DNA of 64,000 nt, from NCBI GenBank assembly GCA_964030785.1, contig OZ034970.1:39384377-39448376 (forward strand). The letters are read 5' to 3'. A program made the translations under genes and the position numbers. Every line of letters begins with the position of its first letter. Within the stretch, counting starts at the first letter, position 1. The DNA is from Siderastrea siderea (taxonomy: Eukaryota > Cnidaria > Anthozoa > Scleractinia > Rhizangiidae). Positions 41,925 to 53,665 of the stretch are shown here, piece after piece. The notes under the pieces are model-generated. The model made no database searches and was not told the DNA's origin. It saw only the letters and a program-made list of their open reading frames with translations.

Positions 41925-42867
41925 ATGTTAAACTTAACTATTGCATACGTCGACCAGCGAAAATCATTTGAAAGAACTGCTTTGCTCGCCAGAATTTGCT
42001 GGAAGAATCCGCTACCAGCTAATATGCTTTTTAGAGATGAACATTTTAATAGCCATTACTGCATTTCTGGGGAATTCTCTGATCCTAGTCGTTCTTCACA
42101 AGGAGTGTTCCCTTTATCCGCCGACCAAACTCTTGTTTCGCTGTCTGGCAATAACTGATCTCTGTGTTGGTCTCATTTCCTCACCTGTCCCTGTTGTTCA
42201 TTGGATTTTTGTGGTGAGCGCACGATGGAATATTTGTCGCTATACATTTCGTATCACTAACTTCCCAGGTTACGTATTGTGTTTAGCATCTCTCTTCACA
42301 GTGACTGCAATAAGCGTGGACAGGCTTCTCGCCCTGATGTTGGCATTAACATACAAACGTGTGGTAACAATGAAGCAGATGCGCGTGATTGTAACTATTT
42401 TTTGGGTTGTGTCCATTTTCGGAGCATTAGTGTTCTTTTGGAATCGTCTCATAGCCTTGTGTTATAGCTATGTAACCTTGACAGTGTGTCTAGTCATCTC
42501 GACCTTCTCTTACACAAAACTCTTCCACACTCTTCGTCTTCATCAGATTCAAGTGAAAAACCAAGATTTTCAAGAACAGACGAGAAGAACAATACCTAAG
42601 CGAGACATAGCACGGTACAGAAGGACAGTGAACAGTGTGCTGTTGCTACAGTTGGCATTGATTATTTGTTATCTACCTTATGGAATAGCGGATGCCTTAA
42701 AGAATCATATTAAACTATCTCCATCTGTGTATTTTGCTAGGCAAAAGACAACGACTTTGGTTTATTTCAACTCATCGTTAAACCCAATTCTTTACTGCTG
42801 GAAGATCAGAGAAGTAAGGCAAGCAGTGAAGAGAACTGTTAGACAATTTTTTTGTTCATCGACTTAG
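41925..42867 (+). CDS. class A GPCR, start region in wrong frame
   Basis: This is a diverged receptor copy open from about 41,938 to the TAG at 42,865-42,867. It has TM1 LGNSLILVVLHKE, TM2 LAITDLCVG, ARWNICRY, TM3 DRLLAL, TM6 CYLP and TM7 [17 protein letters not shown]. However, the long frame has an in-frame TAA at 41,935 and no ATG before MNILIA (42,036) inside TM1. The natural ATG with a sequon (MLNLT, 41,925) lies in another frame. A 1-bp change between 41,938 and 41,980 would join them. Options are a recent inactivating indel, an assembly error, a spliced 5' exon, or initiation at 42,036 without an extracellular N-terminus. Confidence 0.8.
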
Positions 42868-43429
42868 CTTTTGCTAATCATCTTGCAATGTGCCTTGCAA
42901 GAGAAAGATAAAACTTAGCTAACAGTATACCTGAAGGTTTAATGGACAGCAGAAGTTGTAATTCCGGGTTGTAATTAAGTCTAACCTATTGTTTTAGGTT
43001 GAGTGATAGGAACGTCTTGACGTCCTTTTGGAAATGGAAATGTTAAAAGCAGCTCAGTTTTATTACTTAAGTTATTGCATAAAAAGATATCGTAGGAAAT
43101 TTCCAGAAACCGTTCTTCAGAACACTTATTGCTTAGTAAAAATCTCATTGCGACTGTTGAATAAAAAGAAAATTGTTTTCTACGACTTCATTTTTCTTTT
43201 TTACCATAGGTTGCCATTTGTATTTGAAAAAGATATCTTCACTTAACTAACTAAGATATATTTCCAGAATTCCAGAATCACTTGATTTATTTAAGCTACG
43301 TTTGAAAACAGGATGTGGTATCACCCCAAATATTACCTCCGACGCAAATGTCCTTAGGCCTCGTCACCCAATTCATTCTATTAGAGCTCGCACAGACATA
43401 ACAGGAATCCAAATACACAACAAAGAAGT
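42868..43429. other. intergenic, possible retroelement remnant
   Basis: No gene is supported. The stretch 43,260-43,430 can be read as a frame with RIPESLDLFKLRLKTGCG and RHPIHSIRARTDI, which might be a retroelement C-terminus. Confidence 0.35.
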
Positions 43430-44960
43430 TAATTAAGCTGTCTCAACATGTTGATGACACCACCGTCTTCTGCAAAGGTAAAGTTTTGCTCGGAAAACTG
43501 CTCAAATTACTGGATCTGTTTTATTAAGACTGAAGTGATCTTCAACGAAATGAGTCTAAGTCAGAGGCTATTTGACTAGGGAAAAATGCGAATAGCAAAG
43601 ATACGTTATTTGAAGTCCCGTGGCCGCAAAGACCACAGTAATTCCACTAGGGTCTTCTTTCTCTTACAATCTCAAATTATGTGAGCAAGAAAATTTCTCG
43701 TAAAAATTGATGAAATTTCAGAAACTGTTTAATATATGGTTGCAGAGAGACCTATCTCTTTTTGGCAAAATAACGATAGCCAAGACTTTAGGTTTGTCAA
43801 AACGTCTTTTTGCAAGCGCTTGCATCCGCGCTCCACCTTATGTTATAGATACTTCCAGCAAACTGGATGCTAATTTCAAAATGGCAAACAAAGCATCAAG
43901 GCTGATCTGACTACGTAGAAAAACTAACTTTGCAAGACATCAACACGAGACTGATGGAACTTCAACAGGGCAGGGTTGCAGCCGTAGACAGCTATTTCAC
44001 TCTTCTTAGAGCTCATCCGTACGGCATAGCAAGATGGTAAAGATACCGTAAAAACACCCGTACACTCTGTTAGTATCCCTAAACGAGGACGCACACTCAC
44101 CTAATCACGCAAAACCAAAGATAGGATGCACAGAACCAACCTTATAAAAGAACATGGACAAAACCATGCAAAAATGTACGGTACTATACTTTCACCATCG
44201 ATATACCACACATTTCTAACAATCGAAAAGCTTGTAAGTCACGAGCCGAAGGCAAGTGACTTACAATCTCTTGTCGTGTTCTCCCAATATCCCGCGTGGT
44301 TTATTGAGCCAATAAACCATACAAATGTGTGGTATATTGCTTAAATATCGGCAATACCAGATACGTTGAGGCGTGGTTTAGGACCTGCTTCTAGCATATA
44401 AAGACCTACATAGCCAACAGGAGAAGGCAGTGTTTCAAGATGGTGAAGAACTGAGTTGGCCTAAACTCTAGACTGTGTAGGCATGGTGTAACCGATGCAG
44501 TTAAAATTAGTGAGTTTCACCGGGTACCCTTTAAGATACCAAATTAAGTATGTTTCAATGTCAGATTATTCACAATATTCTACCACATGGGAGCTGGTTT
44601 CATAAAGTGAAGATGAATATGCTGTGTGAACGTTGTAACGAGTTAGAAACGTTACCCGATATGCTAGTCAACTGCACCGCTGTACGGGATTTTTGGAACA
44701 TAGTACTGCCTGGTGGAACAATCGAAACTATGAAGTTCGAACATTGTACGATTATAACCCCGAAGATAGTTGAACTCGAATCTTTAATCATTTCCTTGTT
44801 CTTGCAAAAAGACACATCATTCTACGGAAGTTAGAGTCGAAAACCCCAGATCGCTTTTTGAGTTCGTAAAGGAGAAAAGCAATACAATTTTCCAAGGACC
44901 AAAAGACAACATTTCATTCTTTGTGGAAGCCACTTTTGTCATTTCTTTGTATTCACAAGA
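43430..44960 (+). mobile_element. degenerate L1/Tx1-like LINE fragment
   Basis: Conceptual fragments in several frames show a reverse transcriptase core and C-terminus. There is a VDDTTVF box with KLLKLLDLF and NESKSEAIWLG (43,435-43,590), then KLFNIWLQRDLSLFGKITIAK with TLGLSK (43,715-43,800), and a terminal cysteine cluster in FHKVKMNMLCERCNELETLP..VNCTAVRDFW (44,590-44,700). Stops and frameshifts are frequent and a MITE is inserted at 44,201-44,336, so the copy is dead. The style (LFGK..IAK, C-terminal CxxC) matches L1/Tx1 rather than the CR1/L2-like LINE at 48-51 kb. Confidence 0.72.
44201..44336. mobile_element. 136-bp MITE
   Basis: Inverted ends ATATACCACACATTT and AAATGTGTGGTATAT surround an internal hairpin (TTGTAAGTCAC..GTGACTTACAA). 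Inserted in the LINE fragment. Confidence 0.78.
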
Positions 44961-45154
44961 GTAAATGCACAGGTGTAACGTTAATTTCTGTGTGTTTTGT
45001 ACTTTATGAATCTAAAAGTTTGCATAAATAAACATGAGAAAAAAATCCATTGCTCCCCCACCGACGTTGTTCGTGGGAAAGGAGCAAGTGATGTCAGCCC
45101 AATTCAATGTCTGTGTTGGAGGCTACTCAAAATATATCATTATTCGTCACTTAC

Positions 45155-45457
45155 CATCTTCGTCAGTAATAACCACAATTGGTTCACTTAGTTTTCCATC
45201 TCCTTTCACAGTGAACGCCAAAACCTGAATGGTGTAATTGGTATACTTTTCCAATCGTGTGAAGCTGATGCTGCGTGACGAAGCGGGCACCGTCACGTTC
45301 TTCAAGACATCGGCACTGTGATTGGTTCTCCACAGTAACACTCTGTATCCCTGGATGATACCCAGTCGATCAGGGAAAGGAACCTCGCCCCAGTTCACGC
45401 GCAGGCTTGTTGAGCTGGAATTTGTACCAGTGATGTCAGTTGGAGGTGACCTGGGAA
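45155..45457 (-). CDS. FN3 exon, D type, third cassette
   Basis: Encodes VPRSPPTDITG, NSSSTSLRVNWGEVPFPDRLG, GYRVLLWRT and YTNYTIQVLAFTVKGDG, ending TDEDG. The acceptor is at 45,458-45,459 and the donor is GTAAGT. It differs from the other two D exons at about nine positions and is the most diverged. It is the last FN3 exon seen in the direction of transcription; the good donor site implies a further exon, but none is visible in the 45 kb to the left. Confidence 0.85.
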
Positions 45458-45824
45458 CTGTGAAATCAGCCAATCAGAAGAAGGAATGAAAAGCTGTTTT
45501 CCCTTTTTTTCGCTGTCCTCCCCTTTTCTAAACGCATTGATTAGGAACTATACAACCATCACTGGCTACAACACACTTGTAAATGATTGGTCATCTGATT
45601 TCATTTTTTTTTATCGACGACTAAGCAATAAGGCCCAACTTTTTGTGTCATCGATTACTGTTGCCTGTCTGATTGCTAATCGTTTTCATCTGATGGCTAC
45701 TAATTATAAAGAAATACCTTTAGAAAGACCTTCTCGCACAGTTAAAAGAAATAATCTCAGGTTACGAAATATAAAATTGATAATAATAATAATAATAATA
45801 ATAATGTTAATAATAATAATGATG

Positions 45825-45860
<36 letters not shown>

Positions 45861-46744
45861 GCTTTATTTCATGAGGGTTAAAACACTTTATCATTAAAAA
45901 CTGACGAACCTTTGGCCCTCTATAAAAATATTATATTAATCACTTGAATCGGAAACTACAATGATAAATATAAATGAAATTCTATCTAAAAGGTAAACTA
46001 CATATAAAAAGGCAAGAAAGCATCAGCATCATCAAGCAATAACATCAACGTTAACCAGTATTTGTAACCACTGACATTGATAACTGAGTCGATGAGTTAT
46101 CGTAACGTTGGGGCGTAGTCTTTTACAATCGATTAGTCGTTTATTAGACTTTAATCGCCAGCGACGACGGATGTCTGATCAGCCGATTACTCATAGATCT
46201 TTTCAATAATTATTACATGATTTAGCTTAATGACTTATGGGGTAATTTTCTCGTCACAGTGCTCAAACGATCTTAAATAAGGGGATGGCGGGCGAAAAAC
46301 TTGTGGTTTTTGAAGAAGACTAATTTCAACCGTCAAAACCCTCGTCTAACATAATCCGCAGCTAGATTACATACGGCACAGCTAATGCGTAACACACTCA
46401 CATAGGATTACCTGCGATCAGGCCGAATTTTAGCATCGCTCTCATATTCTGTTGCACCAAGCGAAACGAAAGTAAAGCCTGATCGAAAACATAGGATAAA
46501 ACTTACCGTTTACGCAGTCAGGTCATTGCTTATGTCAGCCGCAGCTTGAGTATATTGGACCTTAATGTTCTTATATTAAGAGCCCTAACATCTGTTACCG
46601 ACTACACCCTCAGTAATTCATAGCAATAATACACGTATCATTTAGTATCAAATATCTCCTAAGCTAACCCGAAGTTGCACTCCAAGCATTAAACATGTAA
46701 AACACAACAGATTAGACCCAACCTTTATTCACTAGTTAGCTCAC
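45458..46744. other. FN3 gene intron (D3-C3)
   Basis: The intron aligns in part with 52,500-53,665 and 60,720-61,880 (for example TCGATAACTG..CGATGAGT), but is more diverged. It contains an AAT microsatellite. Confidence 0.65.
45778..45862. repeat. (AAT)n microsatellite
   Basis: About 27 AAT units interrupted by GTTAAT and GATGAT. Absent from the two sister introns. Confidence 0.9.
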
Positions 46745-47053
46745 CGTGTTCGTCAGTTCTTGCTACAACAAACGAACAGTTTACGCCGTCCCCGATCCTG
46801 GTAAACGCGGCTACAGTTATGTTATAATCTCTGTACTCCTCCAGCCCAGTTAATGTCATTTGACGTGCCTGAGCATCCCATACTGCCTTGCGTTCCCACA
46901 ATGCTTCACTGTCGTTTACATTCTGATAGAACACTTGGTACCCGAGGAGGATGCCAAGCACGTGACGAACGTTCGGGTCAAAGTCCCATTCTAACAGCAA
47001 GCTCCAAGCGCTCGTGTTTCGTGCAATCAAGTTGAATGGTGATTCAACGGGAA
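46745..47053 (-). CDS. FN3 exon, C type, third cassette
   Basis: 309 bp. Encodes VPVESPFNLIARNTSAWSLL, EWDFDPNVRHVLGILLGYQV and EEYRDYNITVAAFTRIGDG, ending TDEHG. The acceptor follows TTGCAG and the donor is GTGAGC instead of the GTGAGT of the sister exons, still a valid splice site. Confidence 0.87.
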
Positions 47054-47437
47054 CTGCAATTTAAAAAGTTAGCGTAATTGTTTTTGCTGTAGAGGCCATC
47101 AGCTTTCGTCGATTACGATTATCTAGCATAAACCAGCGACAGATAAATTCAATACATAATGTTAATAAACATGAATAATATTTAGGGGTATAACTCAAAA
47201 CTGACGGAGAAAATTTGTGTGCATGTAGCCTAAGGTATACAAACAAATCATTCTGCGACTGTTTTGGGGAAGCCAATCAGATTGTGAGTTTGCGTCATGT
47301 ATATAGTCGGTCACTAGGTGATGTTAGTACGCATTTCTAGTAACATTTGCTAATATTTCGTGTAAATTGATTTTTTTTCTCCTGAATGACTCCTGTTTTG
47401 CTCAGGGATTCATGAAGGAACTTTAAAAAGGTCTTAC
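47054..47437. other. FN3 gene intron (C3-B3)
   Basis: 384-bp intron. Its left part (TTTTTGCTGTAGAGGCC..CATCAGCTTTCGTCGATTACG) gives the uninterrupted version of the intron that carries the Penelope-like insertion at 53,998-59,080. Confidence 0.7.
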
Positions 47438-47737
47438 CGTCCTCATCTGTCATGGCAGATATGTCTTTGCTCAAAGCCCCGTCGCCCTTGATGGTGTAAG
47501 CCAGAATGGAAAAGCTGTAGCTGTAGAATTTCAGCAGAGCCGAAAATGCAAACTCATATTCACCAACTGCAGCAGTTTCATTCCTCACGAATTCTCCTGA
47601 GTTGTTGTCGCTCAAGAACAGGCGATACCCACGAATGATGCCATGACGACAGCAGTCGGGGACTGGGCCCCAAACAGCTTTTAAGGAGGTGGAGCTTGTG
47701 TTGAACAGCCGCAGAACTGCTGGACCCTGGGAAGGAA
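47438..47737 (-). CDS. FN3 exon, B type, third cassette
   Basis: 300 bp. Encodes VPSQGPAVLRLFNTSSTSLK, AVWGPVPDCCRHGIIRGYRL and SYSFSILAYTIKGDG, ending TDEDG. The paired cysteines (CC in DCCRHG) are unusual for FN3 and are conserved in all three B exons. The intron upstream (47,738-52,185) holds the LINE. Confidence 0.88.
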
Positions 47738-47964
47738 CTAAAAGGAAAGTAGAAAGGGTCATTACTGATATTCAATTTAGGGAATTCCTGTCAGAAAAGC
47801 TGGGATGGACTACAATCCTGGCCGAAACGTATGGGAAACTGACCATCTTTTCCGTCAAAACGCGACTAACACCGACTCCCCCTCCCCCCACCCCCCTATA
47901 GGGGGGTAGGGGAGACCGATTTCCACATTTATTTTTAACTCATTAATTATAGGCAAGCTTTCCT

Positions 47965-50900
47965 TTGAATAGGCTGATTAGCATAATGGCGGTCAGTCGG
48001 TTCTGGCGTTACTCTGCGACTTTTGTAGTGTTTATGGTTGTAGTACTGCTGCTGCAAACGCATGTCCAGAGTATTAAGATTGTAAGTTTCTCCTCTTCGC
48101 TTGCTGTTGCTGCTAAATTCGATATTAAGCATTTTCCTGGTCGAAATTCAGGGTTACATCGCCGCCCACATGCTTCGGATTTGCCGCCAGTGTGTAAACT
48201 TCAAACTGGCTTGAAGCTGCTAAACATGTCACTCGCCGCTTCGTTGGTTGTTCTTGCGGGTGATGTAAGCTTAAATCCTGGCCCGATAAAGGATCCATGT
48301 GTTCTGTGTGCCAAAGGTTGTCGAGCGAATCAAAAGGCCGTACAATGCGACGATTGCGATCGCTGGTTTCATGCGAAATGCATGAACATGAATCATCGTG
48401 AGTATCTTGATGTCAGCGATTCGACGGCCAACTGGTGTTGTACGGACTGTTTGTTTCCCGGACCATTTTCACCTACAAATTCTGACTGCAACATGAAAAC
48501 CACGGCTTCAAACGATTCGAATGATCCTGATCCTGAAGTTCGCCTGGTAAGAGGATTTAAGATCGCCCACCTGAACATCAACAGACTTATAAACAAAATG
48601 GATGGCGTTCGCGAATTAATGTCAACTCATGTTTTTGACGTGCTCGCACTAAGTGAAACTTGGCTTTCTCCGAACATAACTCACAACGAAGTCGATATAC
48701 CTGGATACACGGTAGCTCGAAAAGACCGCACTGGATCGGCTAAGTTGAACGGGGGTGGAGTTTTGCTTTATGTGCGAGAGAACATTCCTTTCACTGTGAA
48801 AAATGACTTGGCAGCAAAAATGAAGAACTGTTATGGATCGAAATTAACAGGCCGAAGTGCAAACCGCTTTTGATTGCCGCTGCGTATAAGCCTCCAAACC
48901 TGAAAGAAACAAACTTTATTGACTCCTTGAGCAACTCCTTTGCGAAAATTGAAAAGAATGGTATAGTACTGCTGGGCGACTTCAACATCGACCAACTCGG
49001 TAAAAGTCCCGCAAGCACATTGCTAAAATCGTTTGCAATTAACAATGACTTCAAGCAGATCATAAATGAGCCAACAAGAATTAATGAGTACTCGAAGACT
49101 CTTATTGACCTGATCTTTACCAACAGAGAACACAGAATTGTTCAATCTGGTGTCCTTCACACGACGTTAAGCGACCATAGCTTAGTTTTCTGTGTGTTGA
49201 AAGGTGGCGTCCCGAAACTTCCATCAAGAAAATTTCAATATCGCTCATTCAAGAATTATAATAAGAAGGCGTTCGTAAATGATCTTAATCAAGTCCCATG
49301 GTCAGTCATCAATGGAATGGAAAGTATTGATGATGCTGTTTTCCTATGGGAACGTTTGTTCTCTGAAATAGCTAACGAGCACGCTCCTCTGAAGATTAAG
49401 CGTGTTAAAGGAAGCAAAACCCCATGGGTAACACCAAAACTTGCTGAAATGAAACGGGATAAGAATTACCACTTCAGGAAGGCACGCACTACCAGTAGTA
49501 CTTACCATTGGAGAATGTACAGAAAACTGCGGAATTACACCAATCATGAGGAAAAGAATCTGAAATCGAAATATTTTTGTCGGATGATCGAAGACGCAAA
49601 GGGTGATTGTAGCGAAATGTGGCGGGCAATAAAACAAGTGCTTCCTGATGCAAAAAAGTCGACGGTGTTCTCCATCTTTGAGAAAGGAAAGTGGCACAAT
49701 GAAAGCCTATCTGTCACCAAGATCATGAACCAATACTTTGTATCTATTGGTAAAACGTTGGCAAAACCATTTCGAAATATTTCTACTATTCCTTCTTCCA
49801 GTACCCTACCTTTTGAATTTCACCTAAATAACGTGAGTGTGAACTTTGTCCACAATGCCCTCGGATCTTTGAAAGCGAACAAAGCTGTAGGACTTGATAA
49901 ACTAAGTGCCCGCTTGTTAAAGGATGCCTCTGATGTCATCGCTCCACTCCTAGCTAGTTTGATTAACAAATCCTTCGCCGATGGAGTATTTCCTGAGGTA
50001 TGGAAGTCAGCAAAAGTCGCTGCATTATTCAAAGGCGGAGATAAGACACTGAAGGATAATTACCGACCGATATCAATCTTACCAACCATCAGTAAGGTTA
50101 TAGAGAGATCAGCGCATGTTCAGTTATGTTCCTACTTAGAAGAGAACAAGCTGTTATCACAATCACAGTTTGGTTTCCGCCAAAAGCGCTCAACATCTAC
50201 CGCCTTAATCACCTTCACAGATCAAATCCTGGAGAGTATGGACAAAGGATACGTGACGGGAGCAGTGTTCCTGGATTTACGCAAGGCTTTTGACACTGTT
50301 GACCACTTGCTCCTTATTAACAAGCTTAAGGGTCTAGGAGTGGCAGGAAAAAGTCTGGCATGGTTCCGGTCATATCTCTCTGGTCGAACTCAGCAAACGA
50401 TGTGTGAAAATGAACTGTCTCCCCCAGCTAAAATCACCGTGGGGGTACCGCAGGGTAGTATTCTCGGTCCGTTGTTATTCTTAGTGTACATAAATGGCAT
50501 TCAATCTGTACTAAAACACTCAAGGATGACTATGTTTGCTGATGACATGGCATTTTACTGTCATGAGAATTCGCCAACTGATTTGTAATTAAAGCTAAAT
50601 GTGGACCTGGCAGCGATTACATCCTGGCTACACGACAATAAGTTGACATTAAATGTTGCAAAGTCGAAGTTTATGATCATCGGTAGCCGTGCGAAACTGA
50701 GTCAATTTAATGATATAGCTCTTGACGCTAATAACGATCGGCTGGAGAACGTTACGGAATTCAAATACCTTGGCGTGGCCATAAATCACTACCTAACCTG
50801 GCACGATCATATTGACCAAATACAAAGCAAAGTTGCGAAGAGGTTAGGCGTTTTAAAGAGAATTAAGCATCTGCTCCCTGTTTATGCAAGAAAGATCTAT

Positions 50901-51350
50901 GTCACAACAATGGTCATCCTAATACTTGAATATGCAAGTATCGTATGGGGCGACAAAAACAACAAAGTTTTAATGGATTCTATCCAAGTTCTCCAAAATA
51001 GAGCAGCCAAGATGGTCCTGGATAGGGCGCCACATTCGTCTTCAACTGAAGCACTTGTAGATCTGAATTGGGTGAATCTTACAACCAGAAGACAAATGAA
51101 ACGCTGCCTTTATATGTACAATTTAATAAACTCGGACAATAGAAACAACATGATCATCCGAGGTTCGGACCATCACAGTCACAACACTCGGTCAAAGGAC
51201 ACTGTTCGAATCATAAAATCAGATACTAACTGGGGACTGCTTAGATCCCTAAATAGTGCCTTACTTGACTGGAATGCCCTGCCTATGGACATGAGAAACC
51301 TATCTTATAATGCTTTTAGAATATCGTTACATAATAGGTTTAAATTTTAA
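47965..51350 (+). pseudogene. LINE polyprotein: 2A, PHD finger, endonuclease, reverse transcriptase
   Basis: The N-terminus has a hydrophobic segment (residues 17-33) and a 2A motif GDVSLNPGP (99-107). A PHD-type zinc finger follows at about 111-162 (CVLC, CDDCDRWFHAKC, CCTDC). An AP-like endonuclease is next, with HLNINRLINK, LSETWLS and, after the frameshift, GDFNID and SDHSLV. The reverse transcriptase has NYRPISILP, FGFRQKRSTSTAL, FLDLRKAFDTVDH, GVPQGSILGPLLF and the FADD box (about 50,530). The frame shifts near 48,817 in an A-run (AAAAA; one extra A restores it), and TAA at 50,586-50,588 interrupts before LNVDLAAITSWL. Otherwise it is intact to the end, so inactivation is recent or partly a sequence error. 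Reverse transcription at nicked chromosomal DNA is the family's known role. Confidence 0.9.
48226..48285 (+). other. 2A ribosome-skipping motif
   Basis: Residues 88-107 of the LINE frame are hydrophobic and end in AGDVSLNPGP followed by I. The NPGP core with D and V upstream fits 2A-like sequences known in animal LINEs. It has S where the canonical motif has E, and I where the first residue after the break is usually P, so skipping could be weak. Confidence 0.65.
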
Positions 51351-51545
51351 AATAGCTTTCCATTTTCTTCTACTTTTAAGTAGAACTTAGGCGTTTAATC
51401 CCTCTTAATTTTTTAATATTTAAATTAGCATTTTAGTATTTTAGTTAACTTTATCTTGTTATATTTTCACAGTGCCCTATTGAAAACCACCTTGTGTGAT
51501 ATAGGCCATCTGTATAAAGAATTGTATTCTTATTATTATTATTAT

Positions 51546-52185
51546 CTTTCCGGGGGAGGGGAGTTATGATGCTCTTAGTCGTTTCATGCCACAGAAACCG
51601 GAGTTAAGTGCCAGCTTTGACGACCCTTATGGCTCGTTCACCTTATGGCTGGACACAAAACTTTTCCTGCTAACAGTCAAGCTCACTACCTTTTTTTTTG
51701 GTAGATCAAGGGTAATGCCCGCTACCAACGTGGACAAAGAGGCCACTTATGGCTACAAGCTACCAAGAGCACAAAGAATTAAGAGGACATCAAAAGTATG
51801 AATTCTTTTTTAAGGCCGAAAAGAGTCACTGACTATAATACTATTATCTTAAACATAACCTTTAAATGTTGAGTTTACTGCAGTTACCAGCGGTTTTGAT
51901 GCCTTATATTTCGCTTTATAGATGCATTTCTTGCAAAGCATGCTATTTCACTTAATAAACTTCAGTCGCGTAAACGCCAGGTAAAAATATAAGTTACAAG
52001 GCGATGAATACCCAGGACGTGGCGTGGCGTTACTGCCGTGACGACAATGTTCGACCCCACGATGTTGTCCCCAGGTTTTGTCACGTCACGCAATCCATTC
52101 CTACGTCGTGGAGGAGGAGTGCATGACAAGCACGAGGAATGTCTGTGTTGGAGGCTGCACAAATATATTATTACTCGGGACTTAC
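51546..52185. other. FN3 gene intron, downstream of LINE
   Basis: Continues the intron (CTTTCCGGGGGAGGGGAG...). It aligns with 59,820-60,399 and partly with 63,050-63,190 next to the first B exon. No gene is seen. Confidence 0.65.
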
Positions 52186-52488
52186 CATCCTCGTCAGTAA
52201 TAACCACGATTGGCTCACTTATTTTCCCATCTCCTTTTGCAGTAAACGCCAAAACTTGAATAGTGTAATTTGTATACTTTTCCAATCTTGAGAAGCTGAT
52301 GTTGCGTGACGGAGCGGGCACCGTCACGTTCTTCAAGACATCGGCACTCTGATTTGTTCTCCTCAGTAACACTCTGTAACCCTGGATGATACCCAGTCGA
52401 TCAGGGAAAGGAACCTCACCCCAGTTCACGTGCAGGCTTGTTGAGCTGGAATTTGTACCAGTGACGTCAGTTGGAGGTGACCTGGGAA
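52186..52488 (-). CDS. FN3 exon, D type, second cassette
   Basis: 303 bp. Encodes VPRSPPTDVTG, NSSSTSLHVNWGEVPFP, GYRVLLRRTNQSADVLKNVT and NYTIQVLAFTAKGDG, ending TDEDG. It differs from the D exon at 60,400 by a single visible residue (H for R in LHVNW), so the two are very recent duplicates. Confidence 0.9.
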
Positions 52489-53665
52489 CTGTGAAATTGT
52501 ACAATTAGAGAAAGGGATGCAAAATTGCTCTCCCTTTTTCTCCTCCCCTTTTCCAAACGCATTGACTGAAAGCTCCCCTTACTGGCTAGAATACATTTTG
52601 GTCAATGGCATAATCGATTAGTGATTAGTTCTGACTAATACAATATTTTTCGCTATCGGTTACCGTTGCACGACTGATAACAAGTCAGTTCATCTGATTC
52701 TACTTACTGTAAAGACGTCGCTAATAACAAATAACAATCCTTGCAGGGTCTGTTAATCTTGAAACTTTCTCAAGCGTGTTCTATGCTTGACTATTCCTCA
52801 CATCATCAGGAGAAAATTGGGCTTCGTCGAAGCTTCAATTATTGAATTGTAGAACGTGTATTGATGTAAGTTAGGAAAGTGTAGTTATAGAATTCAGAAA
52901 GATCTTCTCACACAGCGAAAATAGAAAAAAAGAAAAAACGATCAAAATCACGGGTGACGAAATAATTAATTGATGGCTGCAAAGATCAACAGTATCAACC
53001 AGTAACCGACATAGTGACATCGATAACTGCATCGATGAGTCATCCGGCGTTACGTTGGAGTATACTGATCAGCCATCAATATTTGGATAATCGGTAGCCA
53101 CTAAATGATTGTCAGTGGACTATTCATAGATCATCCATCGATTTATCATTGATAAGGTCACTGGTCATAATTTATTTATGACCGAAATCATTTTCTAGAG
53201 GAATCACGTATTTTGCTCAAACCACCTTCTACTCTGGAACATAGTGGATGACCGTGAGAGACAATGTGCTTTCTAAAGACAAAATGTGTCAAAGCTAAAA
53301 CCAACAAAAATTCCTCGTCCTACATAAAGCCCAAATTTCGTACGATGCAGCCAATCCTTGAGACACGCATAGTATAAAACAATTGCCGTTTACGCAAGCA
53401 GTTCATAGCTTATGTGACAAAGCCGGAGCTAGCGTAAATCGCAGCCTATTTTTTTTACGAAAAAGGCAGGCCCTAACGCCCATTACCTACCACACTCAAA
53501 CTTAAAACTCAATACTGCAACTAGACATTACCACACTCACTTATTCAACGCAACACTTATCCTTTAATATAAGTTGCATACTAAGCGTTAAACACTTAAC
53601 AAATTAAACCTAACCTTTATTCAAAGTCATCTACATGTATTGTACAACATTTCTTCTTGACTCAC
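52489..53665. other. FN3 gene intron (D2-C2)
   Basis: 1.18-kb intron, almost identical to 60,703-61,881. No gene. It has ATCGAT-rich stretches near 52,990-53,100. Confidence 0.75.

Larger units (their letters stand above)
47812..51545 (+). mobile_element. near full-length CR1/L2-like LINE in FN3 intron
   Basis: A 3.7-kb non-LTR retrotransposon is inserted in the intron, opposite to the host gene. The empty version of the intron is at 59,795-59,830 (GATGGACTAGCTTTCTTTCC). The 5' UTR has a C-run/G-run hairpin (CACCCCCCTATAGGGGGGT, about 47,888-47,910). One polyprotein follows (47,965-51,350), broken by a frameshift and one stop. The 3' UTR ends in an ATT repeat (TGTATTCTTATTATTATT, 51,520-51,545), typical of the L2/CR1 group. 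A few bases of the target appear lost, and no clear target duplication is seen. Confidence 0.87.

Noticed and set aside
41941..42867. TTG as start codon of the receptor frame
   Set aside because: Animal nuclear genes rarely start with TTG, and related receptors begin with ATG and a glycosylation sequon, which is present here in another frame.
45486..45881. 131-codon + strand frame ending in poly-isoleucine
   Set aside because: It lies in an FN3 intron and runs into the AAT microsatellite; it has no motif and no counterpart in the sister introns.
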